Of a stretch of 64,000 nucleotides of DNA, positions 26,111 to 36,891 are shown one piece after another (the stretch's first letter is position 1; every line of letters starts with the position of its first letter). Location of the stretch: the NCBI GenBank assembly GCA_947169685.1, contig CAMVQS010000001.1:106718-170717 (forward strand), in the 5' to 3' direction. The position numbers and the translations under genes were made by a program. The notes beneath the pieces are model-generated. The model did not search any database. It saw only the letters and a program-made list of their open reading frames with translations, and was not told the DNA's origin. Source of the DNA: an uncultured Prevotella sp. Its GTDB lineage: Bacteria; Bacteroidota; Bacteroidia; Bacteroidales; Bacteroidaceae.

Positions 26111-27664
26111 TTACTTAATCACAACCTTTTTACCATTATGTACATAGATTCCTTTACGTGTCGGTTTCGTGCTTAATCTGCGGCCATCCAGTGTACACCA
26201 GCCCCTCACCCCTTCCTTGACGTAACTTACACCCTCAATATCGGTGCTGCCATCGTCAATGGTGAAGATAAAGGTGCTCAGGCTCTGGGCAGGCATCACG
26301 TAGCTGTACGCATTGGTCGCTTCTGCAATGTCAAGATCCGACTTTTGACAGAGATTCGCACTCTCGTTGCTTGTTGACAGCCATAATGTACCACTCTTTA
26401 CATTGTAGGGCAGGGATATTTTTAGATCACGAGTGTTTTCCGTTGTGTTAATGCACATTACGATGATGGAGTCACCTTTGACGTATGCGGAGAACTGATA
26501 GTCCTGTGGAATTTCCTCTTTCGTACGTCCTGCATTAACATCTTGTGAGGTCTCTAAGCGAGTGGAGCCAGTGACATTCTTTGCAAAGTGAGACATCACG
26601 AAGGCACGAGGCAACAGTTCATCCTTTTTGTTATCTGGGGAACTTGCAGTATATTCTACATTATTTATTCTATACGTCCATGGCTGACCTGTTCCGCAGA
26701 AAGCCCAATGGGCGCGCAGATACCAGTAGATGTAACCCGTGCAGCCAGCCAGCATACACTCGTTGAGTTCCTCAGCAAAAATCAAGTTCTCGTACCATGT
26801 GGGCATGTGGTCAATGTTGTCGAGTACCGAGTGCTCGGTCATCCAGAGCTCCTTGCCATATTGGAGAGGCAGAACGCCTGCCGCTTTCATGTACTGGAGG
26901 GGTAAATGGCCGTAAAGGTGGCCTGCCACGATGTCAATTTGCTCTCGGCACGTCGGGTCCTGCATGAGCGGATCGGTATAGTTCTGGGTGAATCCCAACG
27001 GCTCACCACTAATCAACTTGACACCACCGTAGGTCTCGCGGTCGAGCATATAGGCATAGTTCTTGACAAGCTTTACCAAATCCTGCGGATCATAGAGGCA
27101 GCCCGAATAGTTAACCCACCAGTCGGGCTCGTTCTGGAGGGAGACAGCATCGACATCGACGCCATGATCATGCATCCACTTTAAAAAGGTGTTCAACCAC
27201 GGGAAAAACTTCTCGTAGCAGTCCTCACGCAACTTGCCTCTCTGATTTTGAGGGTCATTCTCGTTATCCCCGTTCACTTTGCCGCCCTGAGCCGTACCAT
27301 TGGTTTTGTACTCGCCGGGAGGTGACCAAGGTGTGCCGAAGACAATGCCACCACGCTTCTTAACGGTCTGAGCCGAAGGCAGCGAGCCATTCCAGTCGTA
27401 GTCGCCCCAGTTGTCACCAGTAAAGCTCGGCGAGATTTCCATACGCAGGATGTTCAGTCCAATCTTCGACTTTTTACCATAAAGTTTACCAACACAAGCG
27501 TTGTCGTCGCCGAATGGCTTCATGGCACCATCACAGCAAGCACCGCCGAAGCCTGTGATGTGCTGCTTCTTGGTGGCATACACTTTTAAAGATGTAGTGG
27601 GCTTTGCTGCTTGAATAGCAGTGACAGCCACAATTAGAATCATCGAAAGTAAAAATCTTTTCAT
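26111..27664 (-). CDS. Secreted GH30 glucuronoxylanase-type enzyme
   Basis: 517-residue enzyme of GH30, most like subfamily 8, which cuts xylan next to methyl-glucuronic acid branches. The signal peptide ends near IQAA. Acid/base E179 (SLQNEPDW) and nucleophile E277 (WMTEHSV) are present, and an Arg at about 317 in YIYWYLRAHW lies where GH30_8 enzymes bind the glucuronate. The C-terminal beta domain is followed by the GRRLSTKPTRKGIYVHNGKKVVIK-type tail found on other enzymes here. The ATG at 27664 is chosen over an in-frame GTG two codons upstream. It is the only glycan gene on the minus strand, with its own promoter. Subfamily assignment is by motif and not certain. Confidence 0.85.
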   Translation of the reverse strand: MKRFLLSMILIVAVTAIQAAKPTTSLKVYATKKQHITGFGGACCDGAMKPFGDDNACVGKLYGKKSKIGLNILRMEISPSFTGDNWGDYDWNGSLPSAQTVKKRGGIVFGTPWSPPGEYKTNGTAQGGKVNGDNENDPQNQRGKLREDCYEKFFPWLNTFLKWMHDHGVDVDAVSLQNEPDWWVNYSGCLYDPQDLVKLVKNYAYMLDRETYGGVKLISGEPLGFTQNYTDPLMQDPTCREQIDIVAGHLYGHLPLQYMKAAGVLPLQYGKELWMTEHSVLDNIDHMPTWYENLIFAEELNECMLAGCTGYIYWYLRAHWAFCGTGQPWTYRINNVEYTASSPDNKKDELLPRAFVMSHFAKNVTGSTRLETSQDVNAGRTKEEIPQDYQFSAYVKGDSIIVMCINTTENTRDLKISLPYNVKSGTLWLSTSNESANLCQKSDLDIAEATNAYSYVMPAQSLSTFIFTIDDGSTDIEGVSYVKEGVRGWCTLDGRRLSTKPTRKGIYVHNGKKVVIK

Positions 27665-27719
27665 AATCACTTATATTTTATATTAATAGTTATTGCACCC
27701 AATAATGATTTGGACGCGG

Positions 27720-27727
27720 CAAAGGTA
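27720..27727 (-). promoter_or_regulatory. Promoter -7 element of the GH30 gene
   Basis: The minus strand reads TACCTTTG here, 56 bp before the ATG. No operator box is seen at the regulon distance, although the shared intergenic region holds the divergent esterase operator at 27788-27816. Confidence 0.5.
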
Positions 27728-27787
27728 AGCATAAAATCTGAGAAAGTGAAACTCTAAGTTTTTTTTTTGTAAAATCTCTTTGTGGCA

Positions 27788-27853
27788 TGTAACACATTAT
27801 ATAATATATGATACATACGCAAATGCGGGAATCATAGAACTTTCGTACCTTTG
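27788..27853 (+). promoter_or_regulatory. Promoter of the CE6-CE1 esterase with paired operator
   Basis: TGTAACAC (27788-27795) and TGATACAT (27809-27816) are 21 bp apart, and the -7 element TACCTTTG (27846-27853) is 37 bp after the second start. This is the same geometry as the xus promoters. The first box is palindromic enough to be read from the divergent GH30 side as well. Confidence 0.65.
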
Positions 27854-27869
27854 TAACCTAAAATAATAA

Positions 27870-29810
<1,941 letters not shown>

Positions 29811-29815
29811 GGCTC

Positions 29816-29856
29816 CCAACAGGCTCCGTAAACGTTATCGTTTCGGGGCTTGTTGG
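29816..29856 (+). terminator. Strong hairpin after the esterase gene
   Basis: The arms 29816-29834 and 29839-29856 pair over about 18 bp with two G-U pairs, one bulged T and a TTAT loop. No T-tract follows directly, so termination efficiency is uncertain. Confidence 0.55.
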
Positions 29857-29917
29857 CTGGTCCAGCTTCTAAAATCGAACAAAAAAATGTTTAAAAAACG
29901 CAACGTTTCGTTACACA

Positions 29918-29983
29918 TGTTACATTTCGTAAACTTTTTGTAACATCTTAGAAAGCGTATGTACGCGTAAAAGTCTATCTTTG
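29918..29983 (+). promoter_or_regulatory. Promoter of the third SusC/SusD operon with paired operator
   Basis: TGTTACAT (29918-29925) and TGTAACAT (29939-29946) start 21 bp apart. The -7 element TATCTTTG (29976-29983) starts 37 bp after the second box. The geometry is identical to the xus and esterase promoters. No -33 TTTG is seen. The leader before the ATG at 30071 is about 80 nt. Confidence 0.7.
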
Positions 29984-30070
29984 CATCGTCAAAATGTGAC
30001 CAGTAACATAATTATGTGGAATAAAACCTATTTTATTATTATAACTAAATCATTATCTAAATTTTAACTT

Positions 30071-33000
30071 ATGTGGAATTTTAAGAATCTACAAAAGCCA
30101 TTAGTAGTACTATGCCTGCTCTGTTTGCTTCCGTTGGGGGCAATGGCTCAGAGTATTGTCAAAGGTGTAGTAAATGATGAAGCTGGTGAACCCATTATCG
30201 GTGCCACTGTTAAAGTACAGGGAACCAATGAGGGTGCTATCACCGACATGGATGGTAACTTCAGCGTGAAGGCCGGTGCCAATGCAACGCTGAATGTTTC
30301 CTACATTGGTTATGAGTCCCTGAATGTTGCTGTAGGTGGCAAGAGCTTCATTACAGTTGTACTGAAAGAGGACTCTCGTACACTCGATGACGTTGTCGTT
30401 ATCGGTTATGGTACGATGAAGAAGAGCGACATCTCTGGTTCTGTTGCTTCTGTTAACACAGCCGAGATGATGAAGCGCGCTCCGACGAACATCGCCCAGG
30501 GACTGCAGGGTGCTGCTCCTGGTGTGATGGTTACCATGCAGGACGGTGCTCCTGATGCTAACGCTGCCGTTCGCATCCGTGGTGTCGCCACCATTAACGG
30601 TAATGCCGCTCCTCTCTATGTCGTTGACGGTGTACAGGTTGGTACAAATGCCAACTTCCTAAACCCCTCAGACATTGAGAGCATTGAGGTTTTGAAGGAT
30701 GCTTCTGCAACCGCTATTTACGGTGCTGCAGGTGCTAACGGTGTTGTCATGATTACCACTAAGCACGGTAAGGCTGGCAAGACCTCACTCAACATCACAG
30801 CCAACTTTGGTCTGCAGACTGCTCCTGGTAACCTCGATGTAGTAAGCCTCGACGGTTATGCCCAGACCATCCGTACTGCCCGTGCCAATGACGGTGCCGA
30901 TCTTTGGAACCAGGTTTGGAGTGAGCAGTATGACGGCAAGCGCAAGTATATTGACTGGCTCGACGTGATGACCCGTACAAGCCTGAAGCAGGACTACAAC
31001 GTTTCTGCTGCCGGCGGAAACGAGAAGACGCAGTATAGCGGTTCGGTAGGTTTCCTCCGCAACGACGGTGTGGTTGTCAATACACGCTACCAGCGTATCA
31101 CGGCCCGTGCCAACATCAAGTCCCAGATCAACGACTTTATCGAGTTTGGTGCAGACGTTAGCTTCGTACACTCTGACTCTTACGGTTCAAACAACTCAGT
31201 AGGTAACTTCGGTAACCTGTCATCTTATCGTGACTACGCTTTTGCATGTCCTACGATGGACTTCGTAAGCCGTGGTGATGCTACCTATGATGGTGTTCCT
31301 GCAGGTACTTATATTTCTCCGAATGTTGTTAACCCAGACGGAACCTTTGGTGAAGTACTTGGTGGTAAGGATACCAACGATGGCTTCTGGGGAACAACTC
31401 TCGGTAACATGTATGCTAAGCAAATGGAGTTGGCAGGCCGCAACCGCACCAACCGTGCATTGGCAAGTGCCTACCTCGCCATCACCCCGATTAAGGGTCT
31501 GACTTGGAAGACTTTGGTTTCTTATGACTATTCAGGCTCTTCAAGCAATAATGTTTCTGGTGCTATCTCTCGCTTCAACATCGTTGATGGCAAGTACATT
31601 GATGTTACTACGGGTGGTAATGCCTACGTTAACCCCGGCAACAAAAACGCTATGAGTTTTAGCGTTTCTAACAGTGACGGTCAGACTTTGGATATCCAGA
31701 ATACCTTGACCTACAATTGGAAGAACGATATTCATGACCTGACTGTCATGTTGGGTAATGAGGTTTCTCGCTGGTATGGTCAGTGGGCTTCTGCCGGAGC
31801 ACGTGATTTCTGGAGCACCCAGAACCGTAACGTCAGCCTGACCAAGGATCCTTCTACCATCAGTGCTGGTGGTGCTCTGAGCCTTGAGACCCGTGGTATT
31901 TCTTACTTCGGTCGTCTGGCTTACAGCTTCATGGGTCGTTATAACTTGACTGCTACACTGCGTCGTGACGGTAGCTCTAACTTCGGTTCTGGTAACCGTT
32001 GGGGTACCTTCCCCTCAGCAGCAGCTTCTTGGCGTATCTCTGAGGAGCCGTTCATGAAGGATGTTGATTGGATTAGCAACCTGAAGCTCCGTGTAGGTTG
32101 GGGTCAGACTGGTAACTCAGGTGGTGCTACTGACTTCGCTGTTGCAGGTCTTTCTACGACTAATGTTAAGTATTCATATTATCAGGCAGGACAGGGTATC
32201 GGTGCCAACAATGGTTTGACATTCGATACTGGTTTCTATTCTCCGCTGGTTGACACCAACCTGAAGTGGGAAACCAACGAGCAGCTGAACTTCGGTCTTG
32301 ACTTCTCTCTGCTGAAGGGTGACCTGACCGTAGGTTTGGATTACTTCATCCGTACTTCTAAGGATTTGTTGCTGAACCGTCAGATTCGTCCTTCTCAGGG
32401 TAACACCGCTATCTACACCAACTACGGTGAGATTGAGAACAAGGGCTTCGAGTTCAGCCTCGCTTACAACAAGCGCCTGAATCAGGACTGGACCATCAAT
32501 GCTACTCTGACTGGTTCTACTCTGTCGAATAAGGTTAAGGAGATGGGTGATCCTCTTTATAACACCAACTCTGACTCTTCTGGCCAGGGAACTGGCGACG
32601 GCTCTAACACGGGTGCTGTAGGTGCTGCTTCTGGTTACTACTGGGGCAACCACTCTATCTGTAAAGAAGGTGAAGCTGTAGGTTCTTACTATGGTTATCG
32701 TTGTATCGGTATCTATACTAATGAATCGCAGTTTACTGAGACAGAGAAAGTGCCAGTTTATAACGCTGACGGAACTCCGAAATTAGATGCTAACGGAAAT
32801 CCTGTCATGAAGGATGTTTTGAAGTATCCGCATGAGGGTGGTGATGCTGCCGCTAAGCTCGGTGACTACATCTTCGAGGATATAAACAACGACGGTGTCC
32901 TGGACGAGAACGATATGACCATTCTTGGCAACGGCTTCCCCACATTCAACTTCGGCTTGAACCTGGGTGCTACCTATAAGAACTTTGACTTCTCTGTATA

Positions 33001-33454
33001 TATGTATGGTGAACTGGGTAAGGATATCTTATCTTACTCTGCTATGCGTCTGAGCAACATGTTCTCATCAGACGATGGTACTGCTCCTCGTATCCTGCAG
33101 GAGGTTGCTGACAATGCTTGGTCAGCTTCTAATCCTAATGCAGAGTTCTCCCGTCTGTCAATGAAGGATACAGGTCATAACATGCGTGTATCTGATAAGT
33201 GGGTGAAGAATGGTAACTTCCTCCGTATCGCTAACATCCAGATTGGTTACACACTGCCGAGAGAAATCGCCAAGAAGGCTTATCTGGAGTCTGCACGTGT
33301 TTATCTGGCTGTTTCTAACCTTGCGACCATTTCTCCTTACAACAAGTACGGAGATCCCGAAGTTGGACAGGGTTCTGTTCTCTACACAGGTCTTGACACT
33401 GGTCGTTATCCCATGCCTCGTACTTACACCTTGGGTCTTAACGTAACTTTCTAA
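30071..33454 (+). CDS. SusC-like TonB-dependent transporter
   Basis: 1127-residue outer-membrane importer. The signal peptide ends near AMAQ. It has the carboxypeptidase-regulatory-like domain (about residues 28-105), a TonB box (DDVVVIGYG), a plug with DASATAIYGAAGANGV and a full barrel ending in LGLNVTF. It pairs with the SusD at 33502 in an operon that also contains the second membrane protein/CxxCH lipoprotein module. The promoter belongs to the same TGTWACAY regulon as xusA, so a xylan or arabinoxylan-derived ligand is likely, but the exact ligand cannot be read from sequence. Confidence 0.9.
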   Translation: MWNFKNLQKPLVVLCLLCLLPLGAMAQSIVKGVVNDEAGEPIIGATVKVQGTNEGAITDMDGNFSVKAGANATLNVSYIGYESLNVAVGGKSFITVVLKEDSRTLDDVVVIGYGTMKKSDISGSVASVNTAEMMKRAPTNIAQGLQGAAPGVMVTMQDGAPDANAAVRIRGVATINGNAAPLYVVDGVQVGTNANFLNPSDIESIEVLKDASATAIYGAAGANGVVMITTKHGKAGKTSLNITANFGLQTAPGNLDVVSLDGYAQTIRTARANDGADLWNQVWSEQYDGKRKYIDWLDVMTRTSLKQDYNVSAAGGNEKTQYSGSVGFLRNDGVVVNTRYQRITARANIKSQINDFIEFGADVSFVHSDSYGSNNSVGNFGNLSSYRDYAFACPTMDFVSRGDATYDGVPAGTYISPNVVNPDGTFGEVLGGKDTNDGFWGTTLGNMYAKQMELAGRNRTNRALASAYLAITPIKGLTWKTLVSYDYSGSSSNNVSGAISRFNIVDGKYIDVTTGGNAYVNPGNKNAMSFSVSNSDGQTLDIQNTLTYNWKNDIHDLTVMLGNEVSRWYGQWASAGARDFWSTQNRNVSLTKDPSTISAGGALSLETRGISYFGRLAYSFMGRYNLTATLRRDGSSNFGSGNRWGTFPSAAASWRISEEPFMKDVDWISNLKLRVGWGQTGNSGGATDFAVAGLSTTNVKYSYYQAGQGIGANNGLTFDTGFYSPLVDTNLKWETNEQLNFGLDFSLLKGDLTVGLDYFIRTSKDLLLNRQIRPSQGNTAIYTNYGEIENKGFEFSLAYNKRLNQDWTINATLTGSTLSNKVKEMGDPLYNTNSDSSGQGTGDGSNTGAVGAASGYYWGNHSICKEGEAVGSYYGYRCIGIYTNESQFTETEKVPVYNADGTPKLDANGNPVMKDVLKYPHEGGDAAAKLGDYIFEDINNDGVLDENDMTILGNGFPTFNFGLNLGATYKNFDFSVYMYGELGKDILSYSAMRLSNMFSSDDGTAPRILQEVADNAWSASNPNAEFSRLSMKDTGHNMRVSDKWVKNGNFLRIANIQIGYTLPREIAKKAYLESARVYLAVSNLATISPYNKYGDPEVGQGSVLYTGLDTGRYPMPRTYTLGLNVTF

Positions 33455-33501
33455 TGGTTAAAGAGTAAGAAACAAAAAAAGTAAATAAAAATAATACAAA
33501 T

Positions 33502-35544
33502 ATGAAAACAAAATATTTCATTTACGGAACAGCGTTGTGCGGCCTGCTGGGTTTAGGACTCAACTCCTGCAACAATGATGAGTTCCTTGATGTGCCTCAT
33601 GGAAACATTCTTCCTGCAAATGCCATCTTTGATACTGATGAGGCTGCCATCGCAGCACTGACAGGTTGCTACGACCTGATGCTGCCGAGTAATACGACCG
33701 ACTTCGCTGGAAATTCGGTACATAATGGCGACCCCTTCAAACCATACGTATTCACGACCTCTCACCCCACGATGGACTCTCAGGCTTCAGGTTGGGATAA
33801 GGCTTTCTGCCAGCAGGGTTGGAACGCTCAAACTACTGAGCTGCTCAGTGGCTGGCGTCATGCTTATGCTGCAATCTCTCGCTGTAACGAATATCTTGCA
33901 GGTATTGAGACTGCTGAGGCACTGACTCCTTCTGTCAGAACACACCTGCAGGGTGAAGCTCTTGCCCTTCGTTCTTATCAGTACCACTGGCTGGCAACAA
34001 CTTTCGGACGTGTACCCTGGCTGGAAGCTGGTGAGACATACGTAAATACTCCCGCCAAGGCTCGTGTTGCAACTCATGAGGAGATGTGGGACAAGATTAT
34101 CGCCGACTTTACGAAGGCTGCAGAACTGCTTGACTGGGAGCCCATGAATGGTCAGTATGGTCGCTGCACTAAGGGTATGGCTTTGGCTTACTTGGCTGAC
34201 TCTTACATGTGGAAGGCTTATCGTACAGGTAATGAATCATATTATAATGATGCAAAGAAATACCTGAAACAGATCATCGACGACGGTCCCTATGTGCTGA
34301 ACCGCTCTTTCTCTACGCTCTTCGACGCTGACGAGGCATGGGGCAAGGAAGCTATCTGGCAGGTTGTCCTCAACGAGGGTGACCAGTGGGGTGGCTGGGA
34401 CGGCGGCAAATGGTCCGAGGCTCACGGTTGGGTAGGCTTCTACTATGGTGCACCCGCTAACGGAGCTTGGGGTACCTACGCTGTGTCATACGAGCTCTAC
34501 GACGCCTATGAGGACGGTGACAAGCGCCGTGACGCTTCTCTCGTTACTGCTTGTATTCCTGAGTCTGAGCTCGATCGCATCAGCAAGGAGGAAGGCCGTG
34601 ACATTAAGAATCACTGGAAGCAGACCTTCAAGCCTACGGCATGGCTGTCCAATGAGGCAAACCTTTATCAAGAGATTAAGGATGCAGACGGGAAAGGTAC
34701 TGGTAAGTATGACCATAACACTACCAAGTATGTTGGAAAGGGTACTGTAGATTTTAATAACTACAATAATAACACTATTCTGTACGACCCGGATTGTCCT
34801 ATCGGTTTCAACCCGTTTGCACAAGAGTTCGTAAAATACAACACGTTCCATCGTGAGCCTGGTGACATCGCTCCTACGGTTTATTCTACCAAGCACTGGC
34901 GTAATGGCCGTGGTACTCACTGGTCTGGTGACCAGTGGCTGCCGGATCATATCTACATGAAGCGTCTGGCTAACGTCTATCTGGACTATGCAGAATGCTG
35001 CTTCCGTACAGGTGAGACTGCTGAGGGTTGGAAGTATGTCAACCTCATCCGTAATCGTGCATTCGGTAATCTGGAGGTAGGCCACAAGGATGAGTTGACT
35101 GCTAAGTACAACAACTACTATAAGTGGTTGGGCACTTTCTATAAGGATAACGGCTTTGGCTACTACACTGTTTCTGACGAATATCCTATTCCATTTAGTG
35201 AGAAGGAAGTTGCTGTACCTGATGCAGAGCAGTACTATACTGCGTTGAAGGCTGCCAAGGGCTTTACCTCTCCTGTATGGCAGGTTGCTGTCAACGAGGA
35301 GCGCCGTAAGGAGTTCAATGCTGAGTGGAGTCTGAAGACTGACCTCCAGAAGTCCGGCTATCTGGTTGACCACATGGATCACAACTATCCGAAGGGCTAT
35401 GGTACGGAGACTGGCATGACACAGATCTACACATGGCGTACATACCGTGGCTTCGACTTCAACGAGGGTAAGATGGATATGCCTATCCCGCAGGACGAGC
35501 TGATCAAGAATCCGCTCTGTGACCAGAACGAGGCTTATCGTTAA
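33502..35544 (+). CDS. SusD-like surface glycan-binding lipoprotein
   Basis: 680-residue lipoprotein with the acylated Cys in LNSC (about residue 23), followed by NNDE, an acidic stretch that fits surface export. It has SusD helical repeats (ALALRSYQYHWLATTFG) and the C-terminal NEERRKEFNAEW segment. It starts 47 bp after the SusC stop and is its lid partner. A hairpin between this gene and the next probably lowers downstream expression. Confidence 0.9.
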   Translation: MKTKYFIYGTALCGLLGLGLNSCNNDEFLDVPHGNILPANAIFDTDEAAIAALTGCYDLMLPSNTTDFAGNSVHNGDPFKPYVFTTSHPTMDSQASGWDKAFCQQGWNAQTTELLSGWRHAYAAISRCNEYLAGIETAEALTPSVRTHLQGEALALRSYQYHWLATTFGRVPWLEAGETYVNTPAKARVATHEEMWDKIIADFTKAAELLDWEPMNGQYGRCTKGMALAYLADSYMWKAYRTGNESYYNDAKKYLKQIIDDGPYVLNRSFSTLFDADEAWGKEAIWQVVLNEGDQWGGWDGGKWSEAHGWVGFYYGAPANGAWGTYAVSYELYDAYEDGDKRRDASLVTACIPESELDRISKEEGRDIKNHWKQTFKPTAWLSNEANLYQEIKDADGKGTGKYDHNTTKYVGKGTVDFNNYNNNTILYDPDCPIGFNPFAQEFVKYNTFHREPGDIAPTVYSTKHWRNGRGTHWSGDQWLPDHIYMKRLANVYLDYAECCFRTGETAEGWKYVNLIRNRAFGNLEVGHKDELTAKYNNYYKWLGTFYKDNGFGYYTVSDEYPIPFSEKEVAVPDAEQYYTALKAAKGFTSPVWQVAVNEERRKEFNAEWSLKTDLQKSGYLVDHMDHNYPKGYGTETGMTQIYTWRTYRGFDFNEGKMDMPIPQDELIKNPLCDQNEAYR

Positions 35545-35577
35545 GATAATATTGCTTTAGATTTATACATTCACGGA

Positions 35578-35611
35578 AAGGGGTGTTGCGTCGCTTGGCG
35601 CGACACCCCTT
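35578..35611 (+). terminator. Hairpin between SusD and membrane protein genes
   Basis: AAGGGGTGT (35578-35586) pairs with ACACCCCTT (35603-35611), and the stem extends inward through GCG/CGC. It is followed by ATT rather than a T-tract. It may protect the SusC/SusD message or cause partial termination, since the next gene has no visible promoter. Confidence 0.5.
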
Positions 35612-35636
35612 ATTAACTCAAATTATACAAGTGAGA

Positions 35637-36884
35637 ATGAAGGATTCAGTATTTCGTTTTTGGAATCAGATCACGGTAGCTGTATTTGTCATCGTGGTGT
35701 TCTGCTTCTGGTTATTCTTATATCCGTTTATCCCTGTAACAAGGGAAATGTCAGTATTGTTCCTATGGAATAGTGGCTATCTGACAGAACGCCTGATGAT
35801 TCCTGGGGGGCTGGCTCAGTATCTGGGCGAGGGCTTCGCACAGTTCTTTCTGAATCCTTTCAATGCAGCACTGATTTATGCTGTTCTTTTTGTGACTGTC
35901 CAGCAACTGACAAGTAAGCTGCTACGTCAATTCTTCCCTGCCATCAAAGACAAGGTACGTTTTCCGCTCTCGCTGATACCTCCCTGCATCCTGTGGTATG
36001 TGGCCATGTTGCCCCAAGTTCCGCTAACGCCTACGATGGCTTTGGTGCTTGTCATGATTGTGGGTTGCCTGGTGATGGGTATTTCATCCAAGCGGCTGCG
36101 ACTCATCGTTCTGTGTCTGGCTATTCCTGTCATGTATTGGCTGACAGGTCCCATGGCTGTTCTTCTTGTTCTCTGTTCTATCCGATGGATACCCTTGACA
36201 GCCACTTTGTTTGCTGCCTGTCTGATAGGCAGTTCATACGTGACACCCTATCCGTTGGAACAGATCGTCAAAGGCATTGACTATAATTGGAGTGGTGTCA
36301 GGAAAATGGGTACTTACGAGGAAATGGAGTGTGACATGCTAATGCGTCAGCAGAAGTGGGATAAGATTCTGCAGAAGTTCAAGTCTCCCGAGTCTCCTGC
36401 TGTCAGAAGTGCCTACATCTATGCCCTCCATCAGTTAGGGCAGATGAGTAAGAACGAGTTTCTTTCCAGAATAGTCGTGCCTCAGAATATGTATAGTAGC
36501 GAACCGTCTGTATTCTGCGTGGGCGACGTACATTTTGTCGTGTATTTTGGCAGTTTGTCGTCAGCCTTTATGGTCAGCGACTTGGCATCGATGATTTATT
36601 GGCCTTACATTTCCCAGCGTGCAGCCTTTGAGGCTATGGAGTATATTCCCAACTATAATAAAAGTGCCAGGGCACTAAAGCGACTTACAGAGATATGTAT
36701 TATTACTGGACAGTATGAGTTGGCCAGAAAATACCTCTCTATACTGGACGAGACAACCTTCTATCGCCGATGGGTGCAGAAGATGCGCCCTCTGGTGGAT
36801 AATCCCCAGTTGATAGATCAGTATCCTTATTTCAAACAATCACGGGAATCGTATGAGCAGACAGAAGACATTTTCTTTATCTAA
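35637..36884 (+). CDS. Polytopic membrane protein (DUF6057-like), shorter paralog
   Basis: 415-residue protein with about six hydrophobic segments in the first 220 residues and a helical soluble C-terminal part. It is paralogous to the 621-residue protein at 20858 but shorter in both halves. The shared segment after the first helix reads MIPGGLAQYLGEGFAQFF. The ATG at 35637 is preferred to a GTG at 35583 because the extra 18 residues would be encoded inside the upstream hairpin. The stop is 7 bp before the start chosen for the CxxCH lipoprotein. No enzyme or transporter motif is visible. Function unknown. Confidence 0.7.
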   Translation: MKDSVFRFWNQITVAVFVIVVFCFWLFLYPFIPVTREMSVLFLWNSGYLTERLMIPGGLAQYLGEGFAQFFLNPFNAALIYAVLFVTVQQLTSKLLRQFFPAIKDKVRFPLSLIPPCILWYVAMLPQVPLTPTMALVLVMIVGCLVMGISSKRLRLIVLCLAIPVMYWLTGPMAVLLVLCSIRWIPLTATLFAACLIGSSYVTPYPLEQIVKGIDYNWSGVRKMGTYEEMECDMLMRQQKWDKILQKFKSPESPAVRSAYIYALHQLGQMSKNEFLSRIVVPQNMYSSEPSVFCVGDVHFVVYFGSLSSAFMVSDLASMIYWPYISQRAAFEAMEYIPNYNKSARALKRLTEICIITGQYELARKYLSILDETTFYRRWVQKMRPLVDNPQLIDQYPYFKQSRESYEQTEDIFFI

Positions 36885-36891
36885 GTGCCTT

